DNA of 43,316 nucleotides from Bacillota bacterium (lineage in GTDB: Bacteria > Bacillota > Syntrophomonadia > Syntrophomonadales > Syntrophomonadaceae): assembly GCA_029550685.1 (NCBI GenBank), contig JAKPGY010000057.1:1-43316 (forward strand). The letters are read 5' to 3'. The notes under the pieces were generated by a model. The model worked only from the letters and a program-made list of their open reading frames with translations. It did not search any database and had not been told where the DNA came from. Both the position numbers and the translations under genes were made by a program. This document shows positions 30,773-39,703 of this stretch, piece after piece. Numbering within the stretch: position 1 is the first letter of the stretch; each line of letters begins with the position of its first letter.

Positions 30773-32932
30773 ATGAGATTTAAAAAAGTATTAGCAATTA
30801 TGGTAGCCTTAGCTCTTTTGGTCAGTCTTAATCCTATGCCGGTTATGGCTCAGGATACCAATATTACCCTGGAAGAAGCTATTCAGATCGCCAAAAGCAT
30901 ATTCCCGGCTACCGCCCAGTACCAGGAATTCGTGTCAGAGTTCAGCACTTCAGCTCAGGCATCCACATGGAACCTGCAGTGGTCAGCAGGTGAATCGGGA
31001 GAGGGCGGCATTAGTGTTCAGATCAACGCCCGAACCGGTGACGTGATACAGATGTATCGCTGGAAGAGGGGTTCTGAACAGCCCGCGGCGTCATCACTTT
31101 CGATAGCAGAAGCTCAAGCCATCGCCGACCGCTGGCTTAAGACCATACTTCCGGAAAAATCATCCCACTTCCAAGTAGTGAACAGCACCAATATTGTGCC
31201 TCTGAGCAGCAGTAGTTACACTACTATACAAGTACAATACCAGCGCATGGAGAACGGCCTGCCGGTTCTGGGCGATACGGTCAACATGGAAATAGACGCA
31301 CGCACCCGTGATATTAACTCCTACTACCTCACCTGGACCGATCTGCCTCTGCCTGATCCTGGCAAGGTGGTTTCCGCCAGTGAAGCCCGGCGGGTTTTTG
31401 AAGCAGAGAACATGTTAAAAATGCAATATTTCCTTCCTCAAAACTGGCTTTTTAGGTCCTCGCTTGCCCAGCCTGATCCGGTACGTCTGATCTATCTCAT
31501 TGACCATCCTTCTAATGGCTCGATCAATGCTCTGACCGGTAAGCCATTGGTTCTGAAGGAGGGCCAGGATGAACTGTATGCCAGGTTGTCTATGAAAGAA
31601 ATATCCGCCGGCAGTATGGACATGGCTGCTGTGGAAAATGCTGCCCCACCACTGACTCCTCAGGAAATTACCGAATTAGAGAAACAAGCTAACATTATTA
31701 CCAAGGAAGAAGCCGCTGCTAAGGTAAAACAATGGGTAGACATTCCCGCCACAGCGGAATTAACCTATGCTTCTTTAACCCGGGATTGGCAGAACAAAGA
31801 CTTACGAACCTGGAGTCTGAATTGGGGTATTAAAGGTGCACCTGAGGGCGAATACTTTGATTTATGGGCCCGGGTGGATGCCACCACTGGCAGGATTTAC
31901 TCATTCGGCCAGTATTCCGGTGATATTAATTACGGCAAAGGCAATTTGACTGAAGAACAAGCTACTGCCCTCGCCCAGGAATTCATTAATAAAATTGAGC
32001 CTAAATTATCTCAACAGGTAAAACCAAAGCAATCAGAACCTGGAAATGTTCGGCCTTTGGCTGAAGACAACCTGCCAGTCCAATGGACCATACAGTTTAC
32101 CCGCCAGGTTAACGGGGTGCCCTTTCCTAATGACGGTATGCGGGTAACCGTTTCCGGTGTAAATAAAAAAATTACCAGCTATGACTTGACCTGGACTGAA
32201 CAAAGCTTTCCTTCTGTAAATAAAGCCATGGGTGCAACCAAGGCCAACGAGAAATTCCTGGCTTTGGCACCGATGACTCTATGCTATACACCTATCACTA
32301 CCTCGGGAGTAACCAGTGAGTTCAAGCTGGTTTACAAACCGGTAACCAAAGACAGGCAATCGGAGTTCGCTATGATAGATGCCATCAGCGGTGAGGCGCT
32401 TAATTCTGCCGGCGATCCTCTGACCAAGAAGCCAATGCCACTCGTATTCACCGATGTGAGCGGGCATTTTGCAGAAAAAGAAATACAGTCTATCGGCCAG
32501 GCCGGCCTTATGAACGAATACGGCAGCCAGTTTAAACCTGACCAAACCATAACTAATATCGTTTTCCTGCGGGCTTTGATGGGAGCCATTGACGGGGTGT
32601 GGAGCATCACCGACCGTGAAGATGACAAGCTGATCAGCGATTGTGTAGCTCGAGGGTGGCTGAAAGAAGAAGTTGATCCGAAAGCTGCTCTTACCCGCCA
32701 GTTGATGACCGAAACGGTGATACGCAGTATGGGTCTGGACAAAGCTGCCCGTTATGGTGGTTTGTTTAAGAATCCTTTCCCAGAGGATCAGTCTATTGAT
32801 GAAGCGAAGCTAGGCTACATTGCCCTGGCTCATGGTATGAATCTGCTGCATGTGGATAAGGAATTCAAGGCTGGTGAAGAGGTTACCCGGGGAGAAGCGG
32901 CCTATGCCATCGTAAGAAGTCTTAAACTATAG
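30773..32932 (+). CDS. Secreted YcdB/YcdC-domain protein with C-terminal SLH-like repeats
   Basis: 719 residues. Signal peptide VLAIMVALALLVSLNPMPVMA ends at AQDT. Three or so PepSY/YcdB-like repeats follow, each with an ITLEEAIQIAK or LTEEQATALAQ helix, a W/F-rich strand and a DARTGDI / DATTGRIYSF turn. The C-terminal ~170 residues hold SLH-like repeats: VSGHFAEKEIQSIGQAGLMNEY is good, the later ones are degenerate. Probably an envelope protein that may inhibit or chaperone extracellular proteases, by analogy to PepSY domains. ATG preceded by GGGAGG. The precise role is unknown. Confidence 0.8.
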   Translation: MRFKKVLAIMVALALLVSLNPMPVMAQDTNITLEEAIQIAKSIFPATAQYQEFVSEFSTSAQASTWNLQWSAGESGEGGISVQINARTGDVIQMYRWKRGSEQPAASSLSIAEAQAIADRWLKTILPEKSSHFQVVNSTNIVPLSSSSYTTIQVQYQRMENGLPVLGDTVNMEIDARTRDINSYYLTWTDLPLPDPGKVVSASEARRVFEAENMLKMQYFLPQNWLFRSSLAQPDPVRLIYLIDHPSNGSINALTGKPLVLKEGQDELYARLSMKEISAGSMDMAAVENAAPPLTPQEITELEKQANIITKEEAAAKVKQWVDIPATAELTYASLTRDWQNKDLRTWSLNWGIKGAPEGEYFDLWARVDATTGRIYSFGQYSGDINYGKGNLTEEQATALAQEFINKIEPKLSQQVKPKQSEPGNVRPLAEDNLPVQWTIQFTRQVNGVPFPNDGMRVTVSGVNKKITSYDLTWTEQSFPSVNKAMGATKANEKFLALAPMTLCYTPITTSGVTSEFKLVYKPVTKDRQSEFAMIDAISGEALNSAGDPLTKKPMPLVFTDVSGHFAEKEIQSIGQAGLMNEYGSQFKPDQTITNIVFLRALMGAIDGVWSITDREDDKLISDCVARGWLKEEVDPKAALTRQLMTETVIRSMGLDKAARYGGLFKNPFPEDQSIDEAKLGYIALAHGMNLLHVDKEFKAGEEVTRGEAAYAIVRSLKL

Positions 32933-32977
32933 CTGATACCAAAAGGAGGCTGTTCCTAGAGGCTAGCCTCAGAGAGA

Positions 32978-33161
32978 GTCAAAAAAGCTAACAGTTTGGC
33001 GTTCGAGATTGCCACGGCACTTCGTGCCTCGCAATGACATTTAGGATGGATTTCGGTTCTGTCTTCGGGCCGTTCCGGCACTCCCGATGTTCGGTATCGA
33101 TCACGGCTAATGTTTCGAAAAGTGAAGCACGTGGTGATCTCTTTTATCACCTTTATTGACA
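32978..33161. mobile_element. MITE-like element, full-length copy 2
   Basis: About 184 bp. Outer ends GTCAAAAAAG and CCTTTATTGACA; inner ends GAGATTGCCACG (33005) and GTGGTGATCTC (ending 33141). The core shares CCGTTCCGGCACT, CCGATGTTC and TCACGGCTAATGTT with copy 1 at 320-512. Confidence 0.7.
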
Positions 33162-33168
33162 GTTTGAA

Positions 33169-33204
33169 ACCCCGTTAAATCACAAGATTTAACGGGGTGT
33201 TTTG
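33169..33204. terminator. Bidirectional terminator between convergent genes
   Basis: Perfect 13-bp stem ACCCCGTTAAATC (33169-33181) / GATTTAACGGGGT (33186-33198) with loop ACAA, then GTTTTG. Lies between the YcdB-like gene and the HD-domain gene. Confidence 0.8.
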
Positions 33205-33215
33205 ACAACCTGGGG

Positions 33216-33806
33216 CTATTTTTCGAAATAGCCCTTTCCTTTGGCTTGATCGATGATACTTTGCGCATACTGCCAGAGCACCTGGGAACTATCGCTGATT
33301 ACCTGGTTTCTTTTCCTGACCTTTTCTTCGGGAATATGATATTTGACCCAGGTATAGCCTCCGCTCAGATAGTTCTGCACCAGGGGCAGGAGCCGATCCA
33401 ATGAGGCGGCATAGCGGGCTTCCGGGGTTTGTCGCTCCTCAAATTCTCGCCACAATATATACAGTTCCTCCGCCTGATCCCGGGGCAGGAGGCCAAAAAG
33501 GCGCTGGGCAGCCTTTTCTTCCCGTTCTTCTCTCTCATCGTCGTCATCGTAAGCAAATACATCGCCTGCGTCAATTTCTATAATGTCATGGACCAGCAGC
33601 ATTTTCACCACCTTGAGTAAATCCAGTTGCTCACGATGATCCACATGTTCCGCCAGCAGCAGGGCCATCAAAGCAATATGCCAGGAGTGCTCAGCACTAT
33701 TCTCGCGGCGGGACCCGTCCACAATCAGCGTCTGCCGCTCCACCTTTTTTAGTTGGTCCACTTCCAGTACAAAAGCCATCTGCTGTTCCAATCGGTTTGT
33801 TTTCAT
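33216..33806 (-). CDS. HD-domain phosphohydrolase, YfbR/HDDC2-like
   Basis: About 196 residues. The HD signature is complete: His in SAEHSWHIALMA, the HD pair in LVHDIIEIDAGD, and the late Asp in ASLDRLLPLVQNY. Relatives are 5'-deoxynucleotidases that remove phosphate from nucleoside monophosphates. ATG at 33806 begins MKTNRLEQQ, preceded by a GGGGG-containing site. The longer open frame upstream overlaps the divergent gene's region and is unlikely. Confidence 0.85.
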   Translation of the reverse strand: MKTNRLEQQMAFVLEVDQLKKVERQTLIVDGSRRENSAEHSWHIALMALLLAEHVDHREQLDLLKVVKMLLVHDIIEIDAGDVFAYDDDDEREEREEKAAQRLFGLLPRDQAEELYILWREFEERQTPEARYAASLDRLLPLVQNYLSGGYTWVKYHIPEEKVRKRNQVISDSSQVLWQYAQSIIDQAKGKGYFEK

Positions 33807-33957
33807 GCTTGCAGAGCCCCCTGTTCGTATTATTTTCGCTATTATATCACAAGGGCACAATACCCCTGCTTTCAGAAATTTCCGCTTAAACTTGACGTAT
33901 TTTATCATTAGCGCTGCAATAGTATTAAACACCAAATTCTTTCAAGGAGGTATTGCT

Positions 33958-34596
33958 ATGCCAACTGATTACGCAGCCCAGGCCTTATCCATCCTGCGGG
34001 ATCCCTCCCAGTTCCAATGGTATGTGATTCCCCTCCTACTGGTAGTTATTTACATTTATAACGTGGAAATCGGCAAGAAAAACTGGAGCATCGTTTTTGC
34101 CGGTTTAGCCCTGTGGGGAATGGACTGGTTCAATGAGATTTGGAACGCTTTAGTATTTCATTTCACCAACTATGCCCCGGTATGGGGAGCTCCCGCTGGG
34201 GACACAGCTTTCTTAATCCTTATTGGACTTAATATTGAGATAACCATGATGTTCGCTATTATGGGTATCGCCGCCGCCCACAGCCTGCCGGCCGATAAAC
34301 ACATGAAAATCCTGGGACTGCCTAACCGGGTGGTTTTTGCCGTAGGCTACAGCATCGCTGCCGTCATTATTGAAATAATTCTAAACCTGGCGGGAGCACT
34401 CACCTGGGAGTATGCATGGTGGAGTGCCAGTGCACCCTGGCTGATCTTCCTAATCGGCTATTTGCCTTTCTTTGCTGTCAGTTTTTGGGTACATGATATG
34501 GAAAGCACTAGGAAACAAGCCCTTACAGTTGCTGCCATTCTTGGCTTTGATCTGCTGTGCCTGCTTATTTTTGGCGGTGTACTGGATTGGATTTAG
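33958..34596 (+). CDS. Integral membrane protein of unknown function, six helices
   Basis: 212 residues, about six transmembrane segments. Conspicuous features are Trp/Asn-rich loops (WGMDWFNEIWNALVFHFTNY, PVWGAP) and intramembrane acidic residues (NIEITMMFAIMG, VIIEIILNLAG). AGGAGG seven nt before the ATG fixes the start. I do not recognise a characterised family, though related sequences seem widespread in anaerobes. Single gene divergent from the HD gene. Confidence 0.75.
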   Translation: MPTDYAAQALSILRDPSQFQWYVIPLLLVVIYIYNVEIGKKNWSIVFAGLALWGMDWFNEIWNALVFHFTNYAPVWGAPAGDTAFLILIGLNIEITMMFAIMGIAAAHSLPADKHMKILGLPNRVVFAVGYSIAAVIIEIILNLAGALTWEYAWWSASAPWLIFLIGYLPFFAVSFWVHDMESTRKQALTVAAILGFDLLCLLIFGGVLDWI

Positions 34597-34837
34597 GCAG
34601 AAATACTTTTCCAGCAGGGAGGGGGTCTCGCCTCCCTGTAAAAGCCCCAAGCCCCCGGCTCTGATACGCAGCTGAGCCGTTATCTTCGCGACTCCTCAAA
34701 CTGGCCTCAGGGCCATATCTTTTCTCCCCTGACAGAACCTAACTTTGACACTCCCCAGCTGTTTTCGGTAAAAAAAAGACAAGCCGGTAAGTTCATACTT
34801 TGTTGCGAGTAATAAACCAGAGAAAGAAGGGGAGAGA

Positions 34838-35482
34838 TTGAAGAAAATTTCGCTTTTACTTGCAGTACTCATGATAACTATCTTAATCTGGCCCGCAACG
34901 GCTCAAGCAGATGTTTACAAGAATTTCAACCAGTTAAAAGCCCACCAGGATAGAAATGTTGACTATCGCATCAGTTATCACAACGGCCCCTCGTCTACCG
35001 CAGTTATTGCTATTCACGGCGGTCAGATCGAGAAAGGTACCAGTGAACTAGCGAAAGAAGTGGCAAAATTATCCGGTTCAGACTGGTATTCATTTGAAGG
35101 CATCAAGAAAGGCAACAACAGCGTTCTGCACATAACTTCCTCACGTTTTGACGAACCCATTGGCAAAGCCCTGGTGGCTGAGTCCACGAAGACCTTATCC
35201 ATACACGGCTGCAAGCGTTCCAGCAAGATTACATATGTGGGCGGCAGGGACAAGCAGCTGGCTGCTAAAGTTAAGGCAAGTTTAAAGAAAGCCGGATTCA
35301 CAGTTGGTACGGCACCAGATAACTTAAACGGAGACAGCAAATACAATATTTGCAACAGAAATGCTATTAACAAAGGAGTCCAGCTAGAAATATCCACAGC
35401 CCAGCGTAATGCGTTTTTCAGCGGAGGAGAGAAAACTAAGACTTTCTACCGTTTTGCCGAGGCACTAGCCGAAGCATTATAG
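34838..35482 (+). CDS. Secreted poly-gamma-glutamate hydrolase-family protein
   Basis: 214 residues. Signal peptide ISLLLAVLMITILIWPATAQA. The mature part begins with DYRISYHNGPSS. Catalytic zinc-site features are AIHGGQIEKGTSELA (His and Glu), SIHGCK and VGGRDKQL, then NRNAINKGVQLEIS. This matches the PghP-type amidohydrolase family found in Bacillus phages and hosts, which cuts poly-gamma-glutamate. Start is TTG with GGGGAGAG upstream. Export suggests use of poly-gamma-glutamate from other cells or defence against capsule. No capsule genes are visible here. Confidence 0.82.
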   Translation: MKKISLLLAVLMITILIWPATAQADVYKNFNQLKAHQDRNVDYRISYHNGPSSTAVIAIHGGQIEKGTSELAKEVAKLSGSDWYSFEGIKKGNNSVLHITSSRFDEPIGKALVAESTKTLSIHGCKRSSKITYVGGRDKQLAAKVKASLKKAGFTVGTAPDNLNGDSKYNICNRNAINKGVQLEISTAQRNAFFSGGEKTKTFYRFAEALAEAL

Positions 35483-35516
35483 ATGTAGATCAGTCAAAAA
35501 ATTAAACCGGCTTGCC

Positions 35517-35546
35517 AAAAGCCGTAGGCATCAACCTACGGCTTTT
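35517..35546. terminator. Bidirectional terminator
   Basis: Perfect 12-bp stem AAAAGCCGTAGG (35517-35528) / CCTACGGCTTTT (35535-35546) with loop CATCAA. Works on both strands between convergent genes. Confidence 0.85.
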
Positions 35547-35579
35547 GCTACTATTTACTATTAACAGCTTGTTAATACC

Positions 35580-36344
35580 CTATAGTACAGATCGATGGGT
35601 TATTTCCATCAGGGATTGGAAAGCTACTCGCTGATCTCGTTCATTAACACCTTCGATGTAAACCAGGCCATCAGCCAGAGCAGTCACATCCTTATACAAA
35701 ATGATGGTGTCACCAGGCAAGGCTTCATGTATATAGTTAAATTCAATGGCCTTGACCATATGGGCTTTGTGGCTTTCCAAACTGAAGCAGTCCATAATAA
35801 AATCCACGTATTTGGTGTTATTGAGATGCTCGTTGACATCTACATCGCTGTAGGCGATAGTCCGTTTGTAGACCATCTCCGGCTGTCCAAAATGCTTTAA
35901 TTTGCCCAATCTGCAGTCCAGGGCTCGTTCTTCTCTCAAAGGGGGGTAGTTGACGGCAATAAGTCTGCTCCTTTTTAATTTTCGGGTATGTATATCTATG
36001 ATTGCCCATATGGAAACTGCCCGAACTATGACATTTCCGTCCCGGTCTCTCACGAGAAAGTCCCTGGTAAACTCCAGGCTTTTCGGTTGCTGGGGCCAGG
36101 TTTCCAGGAGAATTTCTTCATTCATTACTGGATACCTGGTTATTTCAACCCGTATGCGTACCAAAGCCCAGGTTACCCCGAACTTGTTCATGATAGTGTC
36201 CAGACCAATCCCCAAATTGGCGGAATGCAAATTAGCTATCTCCTGGAAGTAGCCAAATAAAGCGCTTAGTTTCAGTCTCCCAGCAAAATCCACATCCCGC
36301 ATTCCTACAGTAAAGTTTTTCTTATAGACAGCCAAAGGCTCCAT
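35580..36344 (-). CDS. Acyl-ACP thioesterase
   Basis: 254 residues, a double hot-dog-fold enzyme that frees fatty acids from acyl carrier protein. The first hot-dog starts with FTVGMRDVDFAGRLKLSALFGYFQEIAN. The second holds the catalytic region DVDVNEHLNNTKYVDFIMDCF, with the conserved Asn, His and Asn of the FatA/FatB family. Bacterial members of this type occur in anaerobic Firmicutes. The gene stands alone, divergent from the enoate reductase gene. Ribosome site is a GGAGAAA stretch before the ATG. Confidence 0.9.
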   Translation of the reverse strand: MEPLAVYKKNFTVGMRDVDFAGRLKLSALFGYFQEIANLHSANLGIGLDTIMNKFGVTWALVRIRVEITRYPVMNEEILLETWPQQPKSLEFTRDFLVRDRDGNVIVRAVSIWAIIDIHTRKLKRSRLIAVNYPPLREERALDCRLGKLKHFGQPEMVYKRTIAYSDVDVNEHLNNTKYVDFIMDCFSLESHKAHMVKAIEFNYIHEALPGDTIILYKDVTALADGLVYIEGVNERDQRVAFQSLMEITHRSVL

Positions 36345-36500
36345 ACCGATTTCTCCCCATCCGAGTTCTGGAAATTATTGTAGCACTACGATCAGCAAAA
36401 TGGAAATCGCCGCATCCTGCTAAGTAATCAAGGGGAAAAGGTATAATCTGGATGACTGACGAATAGACTTTAAAATTCCAGCGGGAAGGAAGTGTTCATT

Positions 36501-38669
36501 ATGGCCTATGACGTGTTGTTTCAGCCTGGAAGTATAGGAACCTGTACTACTAAGAACCGAATTGTCATGGCTCCCATGGGTAACATAAACATGGCAGACC
36601 CTATCGGCCGGCCCCTGCCGAAAATGATAGAGTATTTCATCGAGCGGGCCCGGGGAGGCACCGGCTTGCTGATTACCGGGCTTATACCGGTTTCCTTCGG
36701 CATTGATCCTACTGTCAGCGAAGATAATGACACCACCTATTTCCCTCGCATTGATGGTTCCTCACGCACTCGTCTGGCCGGTTTCCGCGACCTGGCAGCC
36801 GGGGTTCACGCCTTTGACTGCCGTCTGTTTATACAACTTACCGCTGGACTGGGACGAGTTGGCTCTCCTGAAGCTATGCTTAAAGGCAAAATACTAAAGT
36901 CAGCCTCCTGGAACAGGAATTTTTATGTTCCCCAAATACCTCATATCCCCCTTTCTGATCGACAAATAAAAAAGATGGTAAAATCCTTCGGGCAGGCTGC
37001 CATCAATGCCAAGGTAAGCGGTTTTGATGGGGTGCACCTGCACGGTCACGAAGGCTATATGATGGATCAGCTTACCTCTTTGCCTTGGAATCGCCGGAAA
37101 TTAGGGCGCTACCGCAATCGCTTCCAGTTTGCTCTGGATGTAGTCAACGAGATAAAATCCATGTGCGGGAAAGATTTTCCGATTATATATCGCTTAGATC
37201 TCACCCAGGCTCTCCAGGCCAGTTATGGAGATAGGATCTTCAAGCGCCATTTTAGAGGTATGGAACGCACCCTGGAGGAAGGCCTGGAGTTCTGCTGCGA
37301 ATTAGCCCGGGCCGGAGTAGAAGGATTTGATGTGGATAAAGGCTGTTATGACAACTGGTTTTATCCTCATCCTCCCGCTTATTTTGACGATATTCCCTAT
37401 GTGCGGGATATGGCGGGCAGTTTGAAAAAACACTTTCAGAGCAAGGAGATCAATGCCCAGGTTATCGCCGTAGGCAAAATGGGAAAACCGGAAGCAGCCG
37501 CTCAGGTTTTGGAAGAGAACTGGGCTGACTATGTAATGCTGGGGCGCCCTTTGCTGGCTGACCCCCATTGGCCTAACAAAGTGAGAGAAGGCAGAATCCG
37601 GGAAATCACTCACTGTATCGGTGACCAGGAAGCCTGTATTCAATCATTTATTATGGGTGGTCATCCCTGCTGCGCGGTTAATCCTTATACCGGTTTTGAG
37701 GATACCAAAAAGCTGGAGCCGGCCCGCCAACGCAAAAAAGTGGCTGTAATAGGCGGCGGCCCCGCCGGCTGTGAGGCGGCTAGGACCGCATTCCTGCGGG
37801 GACATGAAGTTTACTTGTTCGAAAAGGAAGCAGCTCTGGGCGGGCAGCTGCGACTCAGCATTAATATGCCCATCAAACATGATATCAAACGCTACCTGGA
37901 AAACCTGCAGTATCAGATAGATCTGCTGGCCGAGCAGGGACTGAGCATCGAGTACAATCATACTGCCAGTGCCCAGGAGTTGGCGGGTAAATATGACGTT
38001 ATTATCTGCTGCAGCGGTCTTAGAGGTAGTATACCTGCGCTGGAGGGACTGGAATCCATACCTCATGCGGAAGTAAGAGATTTCCTGCGCTCTGGGGGAG
38101 AACTTCCCCCTAATACTCAAAAAGTAACCGTCATCGGCGGAGGATTGGTAGGTTGTGAAGTAGCTTATACCCTGGCCAGTCAAAAAGGGGTGGAGGTTAC
38201 CATTGTGGAAAAGCAAGCTGAATTGATGACCGGGGTAGTTCACGCTAACCGTGCCATGATGCTTTGGATGCTGGCAGGGATGGGCTCCCCTTCCGATTCC
38301 GGTGAGGATGTCCTGCCCCGGCCGGTGCAGGCATATACCAGTACGGAAGCTGTAAAAGTTGTGGGCAAGCAAATATACCTTAAGGCTCACCGGCAGCGTA
38401 CTGACCCCTATACCCCCTGGCGTACTCTCATACCCGAAAATGTGCACAACCCCTTTGCTAAAAAGCTGAAACCCGGTGACACCGAAGATATAGTGATTGA
38501 CAGCGATTTCGTGGTGCTGGCTACCGGCGGGCAGAGTGACAACTCTCTATATTATCAACTAATGGCCCAGAAGGCAGCTCCGGAAATCTATTGTGTGGGG
38601 GACAGTCAGCAGCCAGGCCGGGTATGGGAAGCGGTTACCAGCGCTAATGAAGTGGCTCGCTCAATCTAA
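36501..38669 (+). CDS. 2-enoate reductase / 2,4-dienoyl-CoA reductase family flavoprotein (old yellow enzyme type)
   Basis: 722 residues. The N-terminal TIM barrel binds FMN (IVMAPMGNI at the start, HLHGHEGYMMDQ with active-site His, late VMLGRPLLADP). A 4Fe-4S region follows, then FAD and NAD(P)H Rossmann motifs GGGPAGCEAAR and GGGLVGCEVAY, ending with VLATGG and YCVGDS. Such enzymes reduce activated C=C bonds in anaerobes. The cluster motif is odd: C372-x2-D375-x3-C379-x10-C390-C391, so the usual second Cys is Asp. ATG at 36501 with GGAAGG upstream is preferred to a GTG three codons earlier. A TATAAT at about 36441 may be its -10. Confidence 0.9.
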   Translation: MAYDVLFQPGSIGTCTTKNRIVMAPMGNINMADPIGRPLPKMIEYFIERARGGTGLLITGLIPVSFGIDPTVSEDNDTTYFPRIDGSSRTRLAGFRDLAAGVHAFDCRLFIQLTAGLGRVGSPEAMLKGKILKSASWNRNFYVPQIPHIPLSDRQIKKMVKSFGQAAINAKVSGFDGVHLHGHEGYMMDQLTSLPWNRRKLGRYRNRFQFALDVVNEIKSMCGKDFPIIYRLDLTQALQASYGDRIFKRHFRGMERTLEEGLEFCCELARAGVEGFDVDKGCYDNWFYPHPPAYFDDIPYVRDMAGSLKKHFQSKEINAQVIAVGKMGKPEAAAQVLEENWADYVMLGRPLLADPHWPNKVREGRIREITHCIGDQEACIQSFIMGGHPCCAVNPYTGFEDTKKLEPARQRKKVAVIGGGPAGCEAARTAFLRGHEVYLFEKEAALGGQLRLSINMPIKHDIKRYLENLQYQIDLLAEQGLSIEYNHTASAQELAGKYDVIICCSGLRGSIPALEGLESIPHAEVRDFLRSGGELPPNTQKVTVIGGGLVGCEVAYTLASQKGVEVTIVEKQAELMTGVVHANRAMMLWMLAGMGSPSDSGEDVLPRPVQAYTSTEAVKVVGKQIYLKAHRQRTDPYTPWRTLIPENVHNPFAKKLKPGDTEDIVIDSDFVVLATGGQSDNSLYYQLMAQKAAPEIYCVGDSQQPGRVWEAVTSANEVARSI

Positions 38670-38738
38670 AATGATGTCGATGTTATCTCGTTTTTTAGAA
38701 GGGATCGTAAACGAGGAGCTAAGGAAGATAAAAATACC

Positions 38739-38764
38739 GTAGCGGAATCTAAAGTTTCCGCTAC
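38739..38764. repeat. GTAGCGGAA palindromic repeat
   Basis: GTAGCGGAA (38739-38747) / TTCCGCTAC (38756-38764), the same arms as at 30330-30475. It may act as a terminator for the enoate reductase gene. Confidence 0.55.
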
Positions 38765-38829
38765 TCTAAAAGGGATATCTGCTTGGCGTAGTAATTAATG
38801 TAAGGCTTAAAAGGGCAAAGGTGGTTTAG

Positions 38830-39030
38830 CTATCCCAGGGCAAGGTTGGGCCCGCCAAACAGGATAGCCGCTATGATCAACAAGCGGAAAGCCTGCCAAT
38901 ATGTTATCTCTTTCAAGCCGAAAACCTGGGGCATAGTAATATTCCACAGCCACTGCAGCAGCCAGGCGACTAGGAATAGGAAACCCACCGCCAGAAAAAC
39001 CAGCAGCATAGTATTAACGGGCATTCCCAT
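38830..39030 (-). CDS. Small membrane protein of unknown function
   Basis: About 66 residues with two hydrophobic segments (LLVFLAVGFLFLVAWLLQWLW and FRLLIIAAILFGGPNLALG) joined by an amphipathic stretch, QVFGLKEITYWQA. AGGAGG nine nt before the ATG at 39030 supports this start. Follows the Ca-binding-repeat gene by about 55 nt on the same strand. Family not recognised. Confidence 0.65.
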   Translation of the reverse strand: MGMPVNTMLLVFLAVGFLFLVAWLLQWLWNITMPQVFGLKEITYWQAFRLLIIAAILFGGPNLALG

Positions 39031-39085
39031 TTTCAAATTCCTCCTTTTTCTAAAACACAACTTCGCCAATAATTTAATACTTTAT

Positions 39086-39703
39086 TCAACTATTCTCTAA
39101 TGCAAACCCCCACTCCTGCCACTGCCAGGTGGTGTGCTTTTTATAAAACAGCTGACGGATGGAATAGAAAGGTCCGGCAGCAGGCCCCTCGGTAACCAGT
39201 AATTCCTGGAGGCCATCATCATCATGATCTTCCACCTGCAGCCTCAGGATAGGATATTCTATCGCGGAGGAACACCACACCGGTTTCATGCGGCCGGCCA
39301 CCAGCCGGTACATAAAGAGATGATTGCTGTATTCCGTGTCTTCTCCCTTCATCCACATAGGCTTTGAGGTACCGAAGCTGCCCTTTTTCCAGAGAACCAG
39401 GAGCATTTCCTCCTGTCCGTCATTATCAGCATCCGCTAAAACCAGATCGGTTACCTTCCAGGCCGGATCTGACTCCCATAGTATGGCATCTTCAGTTGTT
39501 ACGGTTACCTGACTCTCAGCCAGCTGGTAGATTTCCAGCTGGCCATCTCCATCGCTGTCACCTTTCAGCTGTTTCGAGGGTGAAGGTGCAAACCGGTAAA
39601 AGGCCAACAGCAATACTAGTATAAGGAGTGCCGTTACAAGCAGGGTTATCCTCTTTTTATTTATTGTTCTTCCTGTAATTCCCACGGCATGATCACCCGG
39701 CAT
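39086..39703 (-). CDS. Membrane-anchored protein with FG-GAP/VCBS-like Ca-binding repeats
   Basis: About 205 residues. One transmembrane helix (ITLLVTALLILVLLLAFYRF) follows a short cytoplasmic tail. Three DxDxDG-type loops occur: DSDGDGQLEIYQL, DADNDGQEEMLL and DHDDDGLQELLV, each followed by a beta strand, as in integrin-like FG-GAP propeller repeats. Proposed start overlaps the DUF3160 gene by 43 nt; GTG at 39685 or a later start is also possible. Probably works with the DUF3160 lipoprotein on the outer face of the membrane. Confidence 0.7.
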   Translation of the reverse strand: MPGDHAVGITGRTINKKRITLLVTALLILVLLLAFYRFAPSPSKQLKGDSDGDGQLEIYQLAESQVTVTTEDAILWESDPAWKVTDLVLADADNDGQEEMLLVLWKKGSFGTSKPMWMKGEDTEYSNHLFMYRLVAGRMKPVWCSSAIEYPILRLQVEDHDDDGLQELLVTEGPAAGPFYSIRQLFYKKHTTWQWQEWGFALENS

